DNA from: Bidens hawaiensis
Lineage: Eukaryota; Streptophyta; Magnoliopsida; Asterales; Asteraceae
Length of the DNA: 64,000 bases
Assembly: GCA_021521415.1 (NCBI GenBank)
Contig: JAIQDT010000187.1
Coordinates: 2,108,001 to 2,172,000, forward strand
Direction of reading: 5' to 3'
Shown: positions 11,079-21,775 of the stretch, piece after piece
Position numbering within the stretch: position 1 is the first letter of the stretch
Layout: each line of letters opens with the position of its first letter
Notes under the pieces: model-generated
The model's input: only the letters and a program-made list of their open reading frames with translations
What the model was told of the DNA's origin: nothing
Database searches by the model: none
Program-made: the position numbers and the translations under genes

Positions 11079-11654
11079 TGTTAGTGCACGTTTTGTGACT
11101 GGTGATTTGCAGTTAAAGTATTCAAGATTAAAGTATTCGATAGCTACGGAAAAGGGGGTGTCTGTTATTGCACGAAATTGGTGTCCGTAGCATTCGAATA
11201 ATTTATACATAGTCTAGATTGAATATTTATTGTAAATGGCCCATTCTCTATGGTTTGTATAGCGAATGGGGTCCATTCGTTAGTGATCTAGGCTAGTTCG
11301 TTAAGGTATAAGCCCATTCGTTATGGAAGCATAACGAATGAGGGCTAGTTCGTTAAGCTTATACCATTCGTCATGGAATGTTGACGAATGGAGTCTAATT
11401 CTTTGTAGAGGCATAACGAATTAGAGTTAACTTAACAAATGGAGCATGTGGCCTATAAATAGGTGGTTCCATGCTCATAATTAAGTGAGTTCACACATAT
11501 GAGAGGTGTGAGGTCCTAGATCTAAATTAATATCCTCTCTATAACTTATTATGTAATTATTCATTATTTATCAATAAAATCGTATTTAAAGTATTCATGT
11601 TCGTATTGTATAATCGATGTATCGATGCGGCTAGATCCTCGGTAGGTCTTCTCA
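11079..11654 (+). repeat. 3' LTR of the non-autonomous element
   Basis: It is highly similar to 8420-8994, with TG...CA ends and TATAAATA at 11454-11461. It also has the internal repeat of the LTR start at about 11153-11175, where AAGGGGGTGTC precedes TGTTATTGCACG. Confidence 0.85.
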
Positions 11655-11659
11655 CAATC

Positions 11660-14600
11660 AAATTAGTTGTTGCCTGATTTACTTGGTTGGGACATTCATT
11701 GTAAAATTTGCACCCCCACGGTTTCTTTCCGTCATATGTATCCATGTGTCTCATAGCAAAAACACCACATTCTATTCCATTTTTGGTTGTTCTCCATTGC
11801 ATCTTTAATCTAATGATTGTAGCTTTTTGTATTCGATCAGCAATGAGGCGATTGAGTTTCTTAAGATATACGCAAAAGACGCTTCACTAAAAAAATTAAA
11901 AGCATTTAAGTATATCACAAATTTATAATAAATGTTGTATATTTGTTGAGAGTTTGTTGAGCGTTTACCAGGATTTCCGGATTCTTATTGTATCTTTCTT
12001 CAAAAAGTCTTTTGATCGCTTTTTCTTTATCTTCTGACCTTTTAAACTTTTTATCGGCTGGAATTTCCTAATTTGCATTATTGTCAAGTAACTTTATCAC
12101 TCCTGTTTGAAGATTGAAAGCAACCACATAAAAGTGATCCTTTTGTAGAATTGGCCAGAGGAATATAGCAACTTCCTTAAATGATTTGATTCCAGACTTT
12201 ATCATCGATTTCTCAATGTTGTCTGTAAACACATCGAGTCTTTGTTTGTCTGTGTAACCACTTGCCTGATCATAATGGGCACTTGTCTGCATAAGAATTT
12301 AATGTAGATTTTCAAGCGTTTAATGATCGTTTTATAAGAGTTTAAAGTCAGTAGGTAGGTTAACTCATACCAGCACAATGCTTGTAGCGAAGAACCTGAA
12401 TGGTGATTCTGCAGATGTTTTTTTCTTCATAATTCATCAGTTCACAGAATGCATCCATTGCCTTTATTATTAAATACAAACCGGGACAAAAACTCTCAAA
12501 AATCACCTTAAATGATTATGTGTAACCAGATTTGAAAACCTCCTCCCATATGTCTTCAAGACAAAAAAATATATACTCTGAAATTATTTTTTCATCTTCT
12601 GTCACACTTGTGGATATGCCAACCTCTCTTAAAAGATGTGGTGATTTCAACGCAGGATCTAACCTTCTCTTTATTTCTTCTTTCACCAAACCTTTGTTTT
12701 CATATTCTTGTAATGATGAAACAAAAGATGTAATTTTGGGTATCATCTTTGAGGTTGTTGTCGGTGTTACGAAATTTTCACTTGGAGACAAACCGGTGTC
12801 AACTTTTAATTCTTGGTTTTTCTCTTCAAGTTTACTAACTGTAAAACAAAAAGGACAAGTCATAGTATCATTTTGCTAATTCTTTATACATGATTTCTTC
12901 GATTTGTGTTTTACCTCATATATCTTCAATAGTTGCATCAGTATTCATTTGATCAACATCATCTTTGTTTTCACATCCTTTTTGTTCACTAATAATTGCA
13001 CTACGCGCCTGAGCATTTGTATGAACATGCACCGTATCATCTCCTAGTGATGTAACTGCAGAAATTGTAAAACAATGTATATAAGCGTTTAATAAGCGTT
13101 TATACATGAAAATGTAGACAACATTTGATACCTTCAGGTTCTTTAGTAATTTCACTAAACACTAGAGCATTTGCAACAATATGTTCTTTTGATCCAATTT
13201 GTGTATCCTTCATTAAAAATATAAAAATATTAAAATGAGCGTTTGATGAGCGTTCAATGTGTATGAAAAGAAATTTAACTATAATTATATACCTTCCTTA
13301 GCCCACTTAAGTATTGTAGTAACAACAACATCAAGTTTATTATTCCCTTCAACTTCTGTTACTATAATTTCATCATCATTAGTTGCACCGGATTCTTTGT
13401 TTACTTCAGCTGCATTACCAACGACAGCCACCTCTGTTGTATATAATTTTAAATAATAATACGAGTGTTTGTTGAGCTTTTAAGCAGTATAAAAAGAAGT
13501 TTTATATACCTTCATGAGCCCCCTCAACCCCTGTAGTAACAACTTTATCTTCAACTACTGCATCACCAACCACTGTTATCATCAACAGTTGCACAAGATT
13601 CTTTCTTTTCTTCAGCTAGGTTATAAATTGCAGGCACCTATGTGATTAAAAATTTAAATATGAGTGTTGTTGAGCGTTTTTAGTGTAAGTATAGCTATAA
13701 TAGTACCAATACCTTCTTCACCAATCACAACATCTGAACCAACCACTGCATTACCAATGGCAACATCTGAATGGACTGAATCAATTGCGGCAGCTGTATA
13801 AGAAGTGGGAACTTTCAACGATATATATTTTTTTAAGAAGTGCATATGGTTGAAAATTGAAAGAGAATTAGTTTGTTTTCTCACCTAAATTAAAGAGTGA
13901 GTTGTTTTTCATAGTCTCACTTTCTTGTGTTTTGGGAACCATATTATTATTGAATATGTTTTCCCATTCACAGCACCTAGCAAAAATATTGTGATTTGAT
14001 GGATGATTGTCCTTTCGTTCACGGATAAATTCATTGATTTCTGAGCAAAGTTTATCAAATTTCTTTAACTTTTTATCCATTGCCTTATTCCAAGACTGTA
14101 AAATAAAAATATAGTTATTAATTAATTTAAGATATTTAATTAGTCATATGTCTCACCTTCTCTTCCTTTGTTTCTTTCGGTGGTAGGTAAGCAGATATCC
14201 CAGATAACTGTAGTGGAGTTATATAAAAGTTGTCTAGCTCTTGGGTGTGTATTCCCAATGGAATTTGCAAACTCAAATGTGAATACGTATTAACATCATT
14301 ATCAAATTCTCCTTCGGCAGTGTGATCAGCATCATTTGTTTCTGTTTCACTTTGCCCATCTGTTTGATTATATATTAATGTTTGTTATAAATGTAGCATT
14401 AGATGAAATACATATGAGAGAGATTTATATGAAAATAACAAGTTTCTGACCATGTTTTTGGTTCTCACCATCTGCATCAGCCTGATGCATCGCTTTCTCA
14501 CGAGCAGCTGCCTCACTCATTACTTTGTTTGCAGATTTCTCTTTATCTGCAGGTTTATTAGCAACTGCAACACCAACTGTACTAGCAGCAACAACAACCT

Positions 14601-16149
14601 CATGAATCATCTTGTCTACACAGTTTTCATCATCTGCAGTCTCACCAGCAGTTGCAACACCAACTTTACCAGCAGCAGTTCCAACATCAACAACATTAGT
14701 TGCAGTCTCATGCATTCCTTTGTTTGCAGTTGTATTGATCGTTGATATTCTTCCAGTCTTCCTTTGTTATCTTCAGGTTTTCAATCACATAGCTACATCG
14801 GTCCATATTTGTAATATCTGAGAGTGTCTCGATTGCGGTGATGAATCGTGATAAATCCAATATATGTGTTGAACAACACAAGGAAATTAATCTTAAACAA
14901 GTCACCAACTCCTTAATCTTCAGCCAGTTTCTCTCTCACATGTTTTATACTTATTCTTGCAGTCAGGAATTGATTTTTGAACAGATCTGTAGTTGCATCA
15001 TCCTTCAATCTTGGTCTATTGTTGTCTAAAACTGGTATTTTACCCATTGATATCCCCAACACTTCATGCACTATTTTTGGTGTTATCTTAATAACACGGC
15101 TCCCAATGTTCATAACATTAAAACGTTGATCATATTTCATCAACAACCAATGTCCCAACATTGATGGAGTTTGGTCTACTTGTAGTCTTAACGTTGACCC
15201 AAAACCCATTGCTTCCAAACAAGCTTTTTGTTCAGAGTTCATTGCACTCACTGCATCAACAATATTAAATGGTGCACATCTCACTCGCAAATTTTTGTTT
15301 ATAAATTCAACAAAAAGTTTTCTTTGTATCCTCTCAGCTGGTTTCTTTTCTTTAACAACTTTCTTCTTTGGTCGTTGAAAGTTAGATTCAGAGGTGCTTT
15401 CTTCTACATATTTCTGCTTTGTTAACAACTTGTTGATTGGAGCTTCAAAATCTGAATCAGAGTTTTCTTCAACATGTTTTGTTGTAACCTTTTTCACTCC
15501 GGCATCAACTTTTTTAGTATTCTTATCAACAACATTTCGTTTAACATCATTCTTTTTACCCCTGCCTTCTTACCTTTAACTGAATCACACACAAAACGCT
15601 TAAGACTATATTTAGATTAATTGCAGAGACGCAGATGTTACAATCATTATAAAACGCTTAAGACTATATCCAGATTAATTGCATAGATGCAAATGTTACA
15701 ATCATTACAAAACGCTTTGTAAACGCTTAAGACTATATCCAGATTAATTGCATAGATGCAGATGTTACAATCATTACAAAACGCTTTATAAACGCTTAAG
15801 ACTATATCCAGAATCCATATTAATTGCATAGATGCAGATGTTACAATCATCATAAAATGCTTTGTAAACGCTTAAGACTATATCCAGATTAAGACAATCA
15901 CAAAATGATTATACAACGCTTAAGACCAAAATTAAAGCATAATGTCAACAGAAAAATATAGAATGATACAAAGAACCACAAGCGCTTACAAAATCAACGG
16001 TTATATTTTTACAATAATTAAAACCTAAAACGATTACAAAAATCATAAAAAACACCTGATTTCTTAGTAATCTGAGGTCTATCTTGGTTTCCTTTTGATC
16101 TTCGTTCCTTGCGAGAAGTAGATGATTTAGGGTTCTTCGATTTCTCCAT
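11660..16149 (-). pseudogene. Ulp1-like (C48) cysteine protease gene of the MULE, broken
   Basis: The gene reads leftward from the right end of the MULE. Exon 1 is about 16149-16056 (MEKSKNPKSS..., donor GTGTT). Exon 2 is about 15583-14913 and carries an N-terminal domain common in plant Ulp1-type transposon proteins (CAPFNIVDAV, then MGFGSTLRL, then LGHWLLMKYD). A low-complexity Ala/Glu/Lys linker follows (about 14715-12520), divided by small introns holding AGCGT motifs. The catalytic part is at 12292-11660: His in HFYVV (codon 12134-12136), Asp in LLDN (12083-12085) and Cys in ECGVF (11767-11769) are all kept. Frameshifts near 15550 and 14850, several stops, and the LTR insertion at 11655 break it. 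SUMO or other ubiquitin-like proteins are the substrates of the family; the target here is unknown. Confidence 0.8.
15597..15930. repeat. Minisatellite in the first Ulp1 intron
   Basis: Six starts of AACGCTTAAGAC occur at about 15597, 15654, 15723, 15792, 15868 and 15918. Units vary from about 50 to 76 bp and share GATTAATTGCATAGATGCAG. Read on the gene's strand, each unit carries the AAGCGTT version of the MULE motif. The ORF at 15647-15853 is a by-product of this array. Confidence 0.8.
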
Positions 16150-16348
16150 CTTCGTTCAGCGTATATTACTTCTGATTACGCTTGAATGTAGTGTGGTTCA
16201 GTTGATTTAGCGTAGTTTCCGAGTACGCTTAATCGTCGTCGGGTGCAATTTGATTATTGGGAGTGATTTTAGGGATGTTTAGAGAAATTATTTGACGATC
16301 TTATCCCTTTCAGAAGAATTCAGGCGCACGTTTTAAATTTTAGATCTG

Positions 16349-16394
16349 ACGCTTGAAGTTGTCGCGTATCTATCGTATGATAAGTCATTAGCGT
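16349..16394 (-). repeat. Right terminal inverted repeat of the MULE
   Basis: Its reverse complement aligns with 2655-2702; the block TACGCGACAA is exact. The Ulp1 gene starts about 200 bp inside it. Confidence 0.65.
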
Positions 16395-18014
16395 ACATTA
16401 ACCGCCCTGTATACACACACACACACACACCTATTCTAATAAAGTAAAATAATTGTAGACACGTCTCTGTTTGTGGTTAGTTCTCACAATTTTTCCCTCC
16501 AAAACTAATATATGTTATAAATCAATAATAATTCACTTTCTTTTTACACTTTATTTATATTATATCTATAACATGATTAAATTATTCACTTTTCTTTAAA
16601 TGCTATTTATATTTATATATACACTTTTATAAAAATAAATATTTACATATTATACTACTATACATTGTTAGAATATATTTCACAACATAGTTGGTGAAAT
16701 TTAAAAATAAAAAACAAACCGTGTTTGTTAAATATTGAAAAAAATATAATTTTAAATGTTATCACATATTATATTATGTATATTATTGAAGATTGTAAAT
16801 AAAAAAAACAAAAAAAACTCTAATATCCTTTCAATTTATGAAAAAAAATTTTAATCATTAAATTATAACTATATGTTTAAAAGCTGATCCATTTTTTAAA
16901 AATAAATCCATTTAGCTATTGTTTTTTTTTTTGTACATTGTCATATTCATATAAATTTATTAATTATAAATATTTGATTTACATCTATCTGTTTATTTTT
17001 TTGGTTAATTTAATAAACTATACATATATGTGTTAAATTGTAAGGATAATATACACCAATCACTTTCTTATATAATAAAGTTTATCATATTTAGTATCTT
17101 AGATTTTTTTATCAAGGATTGTTTCGGGTTTTTGATGAACCTAAATTTTAATTTTACATGTTAAAAGTTGGTAAATAGATCGTTTAGTAGAAATTAACTA
17201 CGTTTTGCTCAAATTTGTTACGAGTAAAAAGGGGTAATATGAATATTTTTTTAAAAAAAATTTAGAATACATATAGATTTATCGTCAATCTTGTTACGTG
17301 TTCAAAGTTTTGACTTGAAAATGTAAAACAAATGAAAGTTAAAATTTTAAATGTGATTTGGTTTCGAATTTATTTTTAAAGACATTTTTGGAAATACCAA
17401 AAGATTTAGGATTTTGCGTGAGTATTTTTTCCATGAGTATTAAAATTTAAGAAAAAATAACAAACACTTCCGACATGTCACCTCCAGGCCTATCAATGCT
17501 TCTAACTATTATCAAATTATAAACATTTGTGTCAGCATTGACTTTTCTTTGAATAGTAATCAAAATGTTGTATGTGAAGCATGCCGTACAAAATTATGCT
17601 CAAGTGAAGCAAAACATTAACAAAGTTGAACGGGTTAATGTGTTATTTATTTATTTAGTGTCAATGGAAAAGTCGAGAAGCCCCCCAACTTATCAAAATC
17701 TTTTTCATTGTGTAGCTCAAAACTATTATTATAAGAGAATTATCTTTAAAATTGGTTAATAACCAAATTTCTTTCTATTATACATATATGATACTGAGAA
17801 TTAGTTTTCAATAAATGGAGTATCCTTGTGTTTGTTTTTGCATGTGCATTATTTTTTTATTAAGTTAATTTTTTGGAAAAAATCATTTTGTGTTATAAAT
17901 ATATATGTATAATGATACAAGCATAAATGCAATACATTTTTCTATATACATCATGTATTGCTTTATTTATAACTTAATTAATTAGATCATTCTGTGTGTT
18001 ACACGGACTCTAAG

Positions 18015-18050
<36 letters not shown>

Positions 18051-18425
18051 ACACACAAAAGAACATAATAATTATATTCTTCAAACCATTGGCCGGCGAC
18101 AAAAACACATCGCCTCCCACTTGTCGCCATTTTTAACGCCGGGGGGGGGGGGGGTGTTCCTCATTCTTATCGCCAAAACTACCTCATCTTCGCACCCACT
18201 ACGCATAGCTTTAGTGAGAGAGAACATGAATGGGTGAGAGTATTGAATGAGCTTATTAGTAAAATATTTTTAGTTATAGTCTTGGTTGAAGCATTTACGA
18301 CAAGTATCATAGCAAGTGTTTTTTAATGATGTAGTTACAATACTTTTAAATCTCCTATATAGATACATTCATTGCCTAGGTTAGATCGCAAGACCTCCCA
18401 CTAGCCCCACATTGACAACAAGTAA
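16395..18425. other. AT-rich non-coding DNA
   Basis: No gene or element was resolved. It contains (AC)n at about 16413-16432, (TA)n at 18017-18048 and a 14-base G run at 18141-18154. A GC-richer patch at 18090-18200 has short GGCGAC/GTCGCC inverted repeats. The ORF at 17565-17759 has no support. Confidence 0.5.
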
Positions 18426-18729
18426 GGGCACTCTCACTCTATCTCCCAAAACTATGTGTGAGAAATTTGCAAATTATAGGGTGGGGTTTTGAGTGTAAAT
18501 TAAGGGTGAGGAGAGAAAACGTAGTGATTTTTTTTTGTAAATTTGGGGAAACAACAAAGTTTGCCCATATTTATTTTTTTAATATTTGTTGAATTGATTA
18601 TGAGTAGATGAGAGAAAAATTTGTAATAATAAAAGCATAAAAAATATTATTTAATTAAATATGAGAGAGAAATGTAATAATTTTAGTGTAATTATAGAGA
18701 TGTGGGTAGGGAATAGGTTGAGAATGCTC
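18426..18729. mobile_element. Second Tourist-like MITE
   Basis: The 304-bp element has imperfect terminal inverted repeats: GGGCACTCTCACTCTATC at the left against the complement of GGTTGAGAATGCTC at the right. It is flanked by TAA at 18423-18425 and 18730-18732. The interior is AT-rich and non-coding. It differs in sequence from the MITE at 7063. Confidence 0.7.
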
Positions 18730-19241
18730 TAAGAGTGTTGATAAATGTAACAACTAGAAATTTTCGAAAACTATATCTTTATTAAAACCCGACCATTTCG
18801 ATGTTCGGGAAATTTTACCGCATTTATCGAGAAAATTAACTATTATTATTTATGATTTAAGTAATTATATATTATAAAATATAGCTTTCTTATCTTGGCA
18901 TTTTCCACCCAAATTATATGCTTTAACCTCCTTTGTACCCATCCTCAAACATCAGGGGCTAAAAGGAAAATTTTGATATAACCCATATTATCAAACTGGT
19001 AACCCATGATACAAACCCGAATCCATATTCATTTCTTGCACCCGATTGTATAATTGGTTAGCTTAGACCATAATATTTTCATTATTATTGTTAATTGATC
19101 TCGTAAATATATTGTTATTGTTATATCGGCCTAACCGACGACCCAAACCGAAATCTATTAATCTTGTTGAACACGAAATATGACAAGATAATTCAATTAA
19201 ATGAAAAGATACGATCCTTAAACCCTAATCGTTCATAGCCC

Positions 19242-19249
19242 TATAAATA
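19242..19249 (+). promoter_or_regulatory. TATA box of the solo LTR
   Basis: TATAAATA in the context CCCTATAAATAG, about 500 bp into the LTR, matches the TATA context of the other LTRs in the window. Confidence 0.6.
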
Positions 19250-19513
19250 GTTGTATTTGTTTGGCCGTTTACTTGCTCTTCATACTCATTATTGGTCAGC
19301 GACTGTTTGAACCAATACACCTATCTTCGTTCATCCTCTGAGGTAATTAATTAGTACAACACGATCGCAATACTGTCAGAAGCAAAAGCCCCATCTTTAA
19401 TTACAACGACATCAATCGGATTAACCGATTGATGTTGTTAAGGTTATAATCAAATCCTGTCAGGTCTGCGTTTGTTTATATTTGATTGTTCCTGATCAAT
19501 GTTGCACGTCACT

Positions 19514-19588
19514 CGTAGCCCAGCTAGTTAAGACCTTTGGTTACGGAATGACAGGTCGCGGGTTCGAACCCCTGCCATCCCGTTTTTC
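19514..19588 (+). other. tRNA-like segment inside the solo LTR
   Basis: TAGCCCAGCTAGTTAAGAC resembles an A box, and GGTTCGAACCC is a perfect B box 45 bp downstream, followed by CCATCCCG and a T5 run as in Pol III genes. The 5' strand of an acceptor stem does not pair with the 3' side, so this is not an intact tRNA gene. It may be a SINE head or a decayed tRNA-derived sequence. Confidence 0.5.
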
Positions 19589-21276
19589 TTATATTTTTGG
19601 TAATTTATTCTTTATTTTATTAAGTATAATAATAATAATTATTATTAAATAAATTATTTTATTAAAAACTGACTATAGTACTTGTGTTTCTCGCATCTTT
19701 CGTCCGTTTATGTATGTATATGTGTACTTAGATATACATATATGTATATATACGTATATATAATATCACGTAAAATAATATTATTGATTTAATATATATA
19801 TATATATATACTTTAACAAACTAATAATTTTTAAAGATTTATTTTATTCATATAATAATTTTATATATAATAAAATATTGTATTAATTATGATTTAAAAA
19901 GGATTTATAAACTAAATAAAAATTATAACTATCGACTCTCATATCCGATCTAGTTCATTAACTTAGTATCTTCGTATTCTATCTTCCTTATTAGGCTTTA
20001 TTGTCAACGCGTGATCAATCATCATTACTACTATAAATAAATAACAAATTTGGTGCCGCAAGTGGTCTATTGGGCGACTTGGCGGAACCGTATTGGCCGG
20101 TAAATTTGTGAAAGAAATCAACCAAGTTCGTGCAAACTTGCGGCCTTATTTAAAGCCCATGACCGACAACGCTACCGACCCCCCTCCCCCCAATTGTTCG
20201 TTGGTCCACCTCAAGTTTTATATTTTTTTCGTTTTTTTAGTTATGGTACCGTAAGATACATAATCATAACCGACCTAATTCGTGTCAAGTTATCGCCTCA
20301 ATGCACAGGACCTACAACGCTTGAGTTTTACCATTGATCGGGTTTGCCAACCAAATAAACATTGGCTTAAATATTTTGTTTTCATATATGTTAATGTTTT
20401 TATATATTAATTTTTGAAGTTTTAACCCTAAATTTTACCAATGGTGTCTATATCTTAACGAACGCAACCGGTACTGACCGAATTCGTGTCGACTCATCGT
20501 CGCAACGCTCAGGTTTTACCGACGCCCAGGTTTTCAACACAGGGGTTTTGCCGGCCTCAGCGCAACGCGCTAGGTAGAAAAACTAGTTCTTAATATTCTC
20601 TTCTCACATTTGCTCGTCTATTTAGGTGAGTACCACATTCCCCTATTTTACTTATTTTTATCGTTTTGGGGACGTATACGTTTTATATTTATTTACCTAC
20701 TATTTAATACACAAACTACAACTATTGTCACTCGTGTTTAACAATTTGTACTTTACTTTTTATGTCCTTATTTGCTTTATGTGAACCGCATTCGGAGAAG
20801 TCCAGCATAATCTCATAATAGTATAATCATACGACAGTCGTAATAGCCATCGTCCAGTTTATCTGACATCGTGCTTAGCGACAGCTCATTTATTTACTCA
20901 TTGGTTGAATTGCTTAGCTCATTTGACTTTGTTACGTATTTATTTATCTATTATATATATACACCAAAACTGGTGTGCTACTCACTCAACCTTGTGTTGA
21001 CAAATCTACTTTATTTTTAACGCATATGCAGGTCATCGTGCGATGTGAAGTTAAGTCATGATTTGAAAGAGAACTTAGGATTCAAGATAGAGAAATAAAC
21101 AAGACTTTTATATTTTGATATATGTTTGTTTGGTGAATTATTGGATTTTGAATATTTGGTTTTAATTGAATAAACTTAATATATATTAAAATGTCCAATA
21201 TTGTATGATAGTACCTTGAGAGCTGTGAGCAATCAACTCACGCCCCGGCATTTACGTCGTAGATTGGGGTGTGACA

Positions 21277-21775
21277 ATAAAGAGTCTTCATTGCAACGTT
21301 CATGACAAATACCACATGAAGAGTGCCTTCTGGCATAGATGTAGATCCAAATGAGAGAGTTCCCTAAACCAACAGTAGAACGGTTATGTTGAGTAGAGTG
21401 GTTATGTCGAGGCCATCGTTTATCTAGATGGTAAATCAAGTTGTGTTCCGACTATTGCTCCTAAGATACGTTATCAACCTACTTTGCATACGTTTATATG
21501 TTGTGAGAGTATTGCCTTCTAGTTTATTGATAACAAATGTATTTACTTGAGACAAAAGTTGCTTGATATGTTGTAAACAAGGTTGAAAGCAAAAGATGAA
21601 AAATCCAGCCATATGCAACAATCAAGTTTTGGTGTTAATACCTCCTTTCTGTATAAAAACACACACGTATCATTTTCTAGAATCAAAGAGCTCACGATAA
21701 AGAGAGAAGATACCGCAGAAAATGATGTTCCGTAATATGGAAAAGCCGTTGGTATAAATCTCTCGTATTCGTTGT
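21277..21775. other. Unassigned DNA between the solo LTR and the LeuRS pseudogene
   Basis: No gene is recognised. It may include diverged upstream parts of the leucyl-tRNA synthetase copy, but no frame matches clearly before about 21776. Confidence 0.35.

Larger units (their letters stand above)
8420..11654 (+). mobile_element. Non-autonomous LTR retrotransposon inserted in the MULE
   Basis: Two LTRs of about 575 bp (8420-8994 and 11079-11654) flank about 2.1 kb without recognisable gag or pol. The target-site duplication is CAATC (8415-8419 and 11655-11659). After the 5' LTR comes TTGGTATTAAAGC, a degraded match to the initiator-Met tRNA primer site. Before the 3' LTR is the purine-rich AAGGGGGTG. 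The insertion splits the 3' part of the MULE's Ulp1-like gene about 110 bp past its Cys codon. It must be moved by proteins of another element, as in LARD-type elements. Superfamily cannot be assigned from coding sequence. Confidence 0.85.
2655..16394. mobile_element. Mutator-like element (MULE) with FAR1-type transposase and Ulp1-like protease
   Basis: Terminal inverted repeats of about 46 bp (2655-2702 and 16349-16394) enclose two converging genes that start just inside the ends. A FAR1/FHY3-type transposase gene runs rightward and a Ulp1-like C48 protease gene runs leftward. MULEs that carry a Ulp1-like gene are known (Kaonashi elements of Arabidopsis, CUMULE of melon). I saw no clean 9-bp target-site duplication. 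Both genes are broken, so this copy is not autonomous. It is interrupted by a MITE (7063-7471) and an LTR element (8420-11654). Non-coding parts are rich in GAGCGT. The element without the LTR insert is about 10.5 kb. Confidence 0.75.
18746..21276 (+). mobile_element. Solo LTR of a Ty3/gypsy-like retrotransposon, 2.5 kb
   Basis: The segment begins TGTAACAACTAG and ends GGGGTGTGACA, the same end type as the Tekay LTR at 27079-29010. It is flanked by the 5-bp duplication ATAAA (18741-18745 and 21277-21281). There is no coding sequence and no second copy, so it is best read as a solo LTR left by LTR-LTR recombination. A promoter-like TATAAATA lies at 19242-19249. A tRNA-like stretch lies inside it. 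Orientation is judged from the TATA box and the GTGTGACA end. Confidence 0.75.

Noticed and set aside
15647..15853. 68-codon repetitive ORF on -
   Set aside because: It is only the intron minisatellite read as protein.
17565..17759. 64-codon ORF on +
   Set aside because: AT-rich setting, no domain, no splice or promoter support.
18141..18154. G-quadruplex regulator (14 G; also 19 C at 25593)
   Set aside because: A lone homopolymer run with no gene nearby; likely a simple repeat, length may be a sequencing artefact.
19514..19588. Functional tRNA gene
   Set aside because: A and B boxes are present but the acceptor stem does not pair, so only a tRNA-like call is made.
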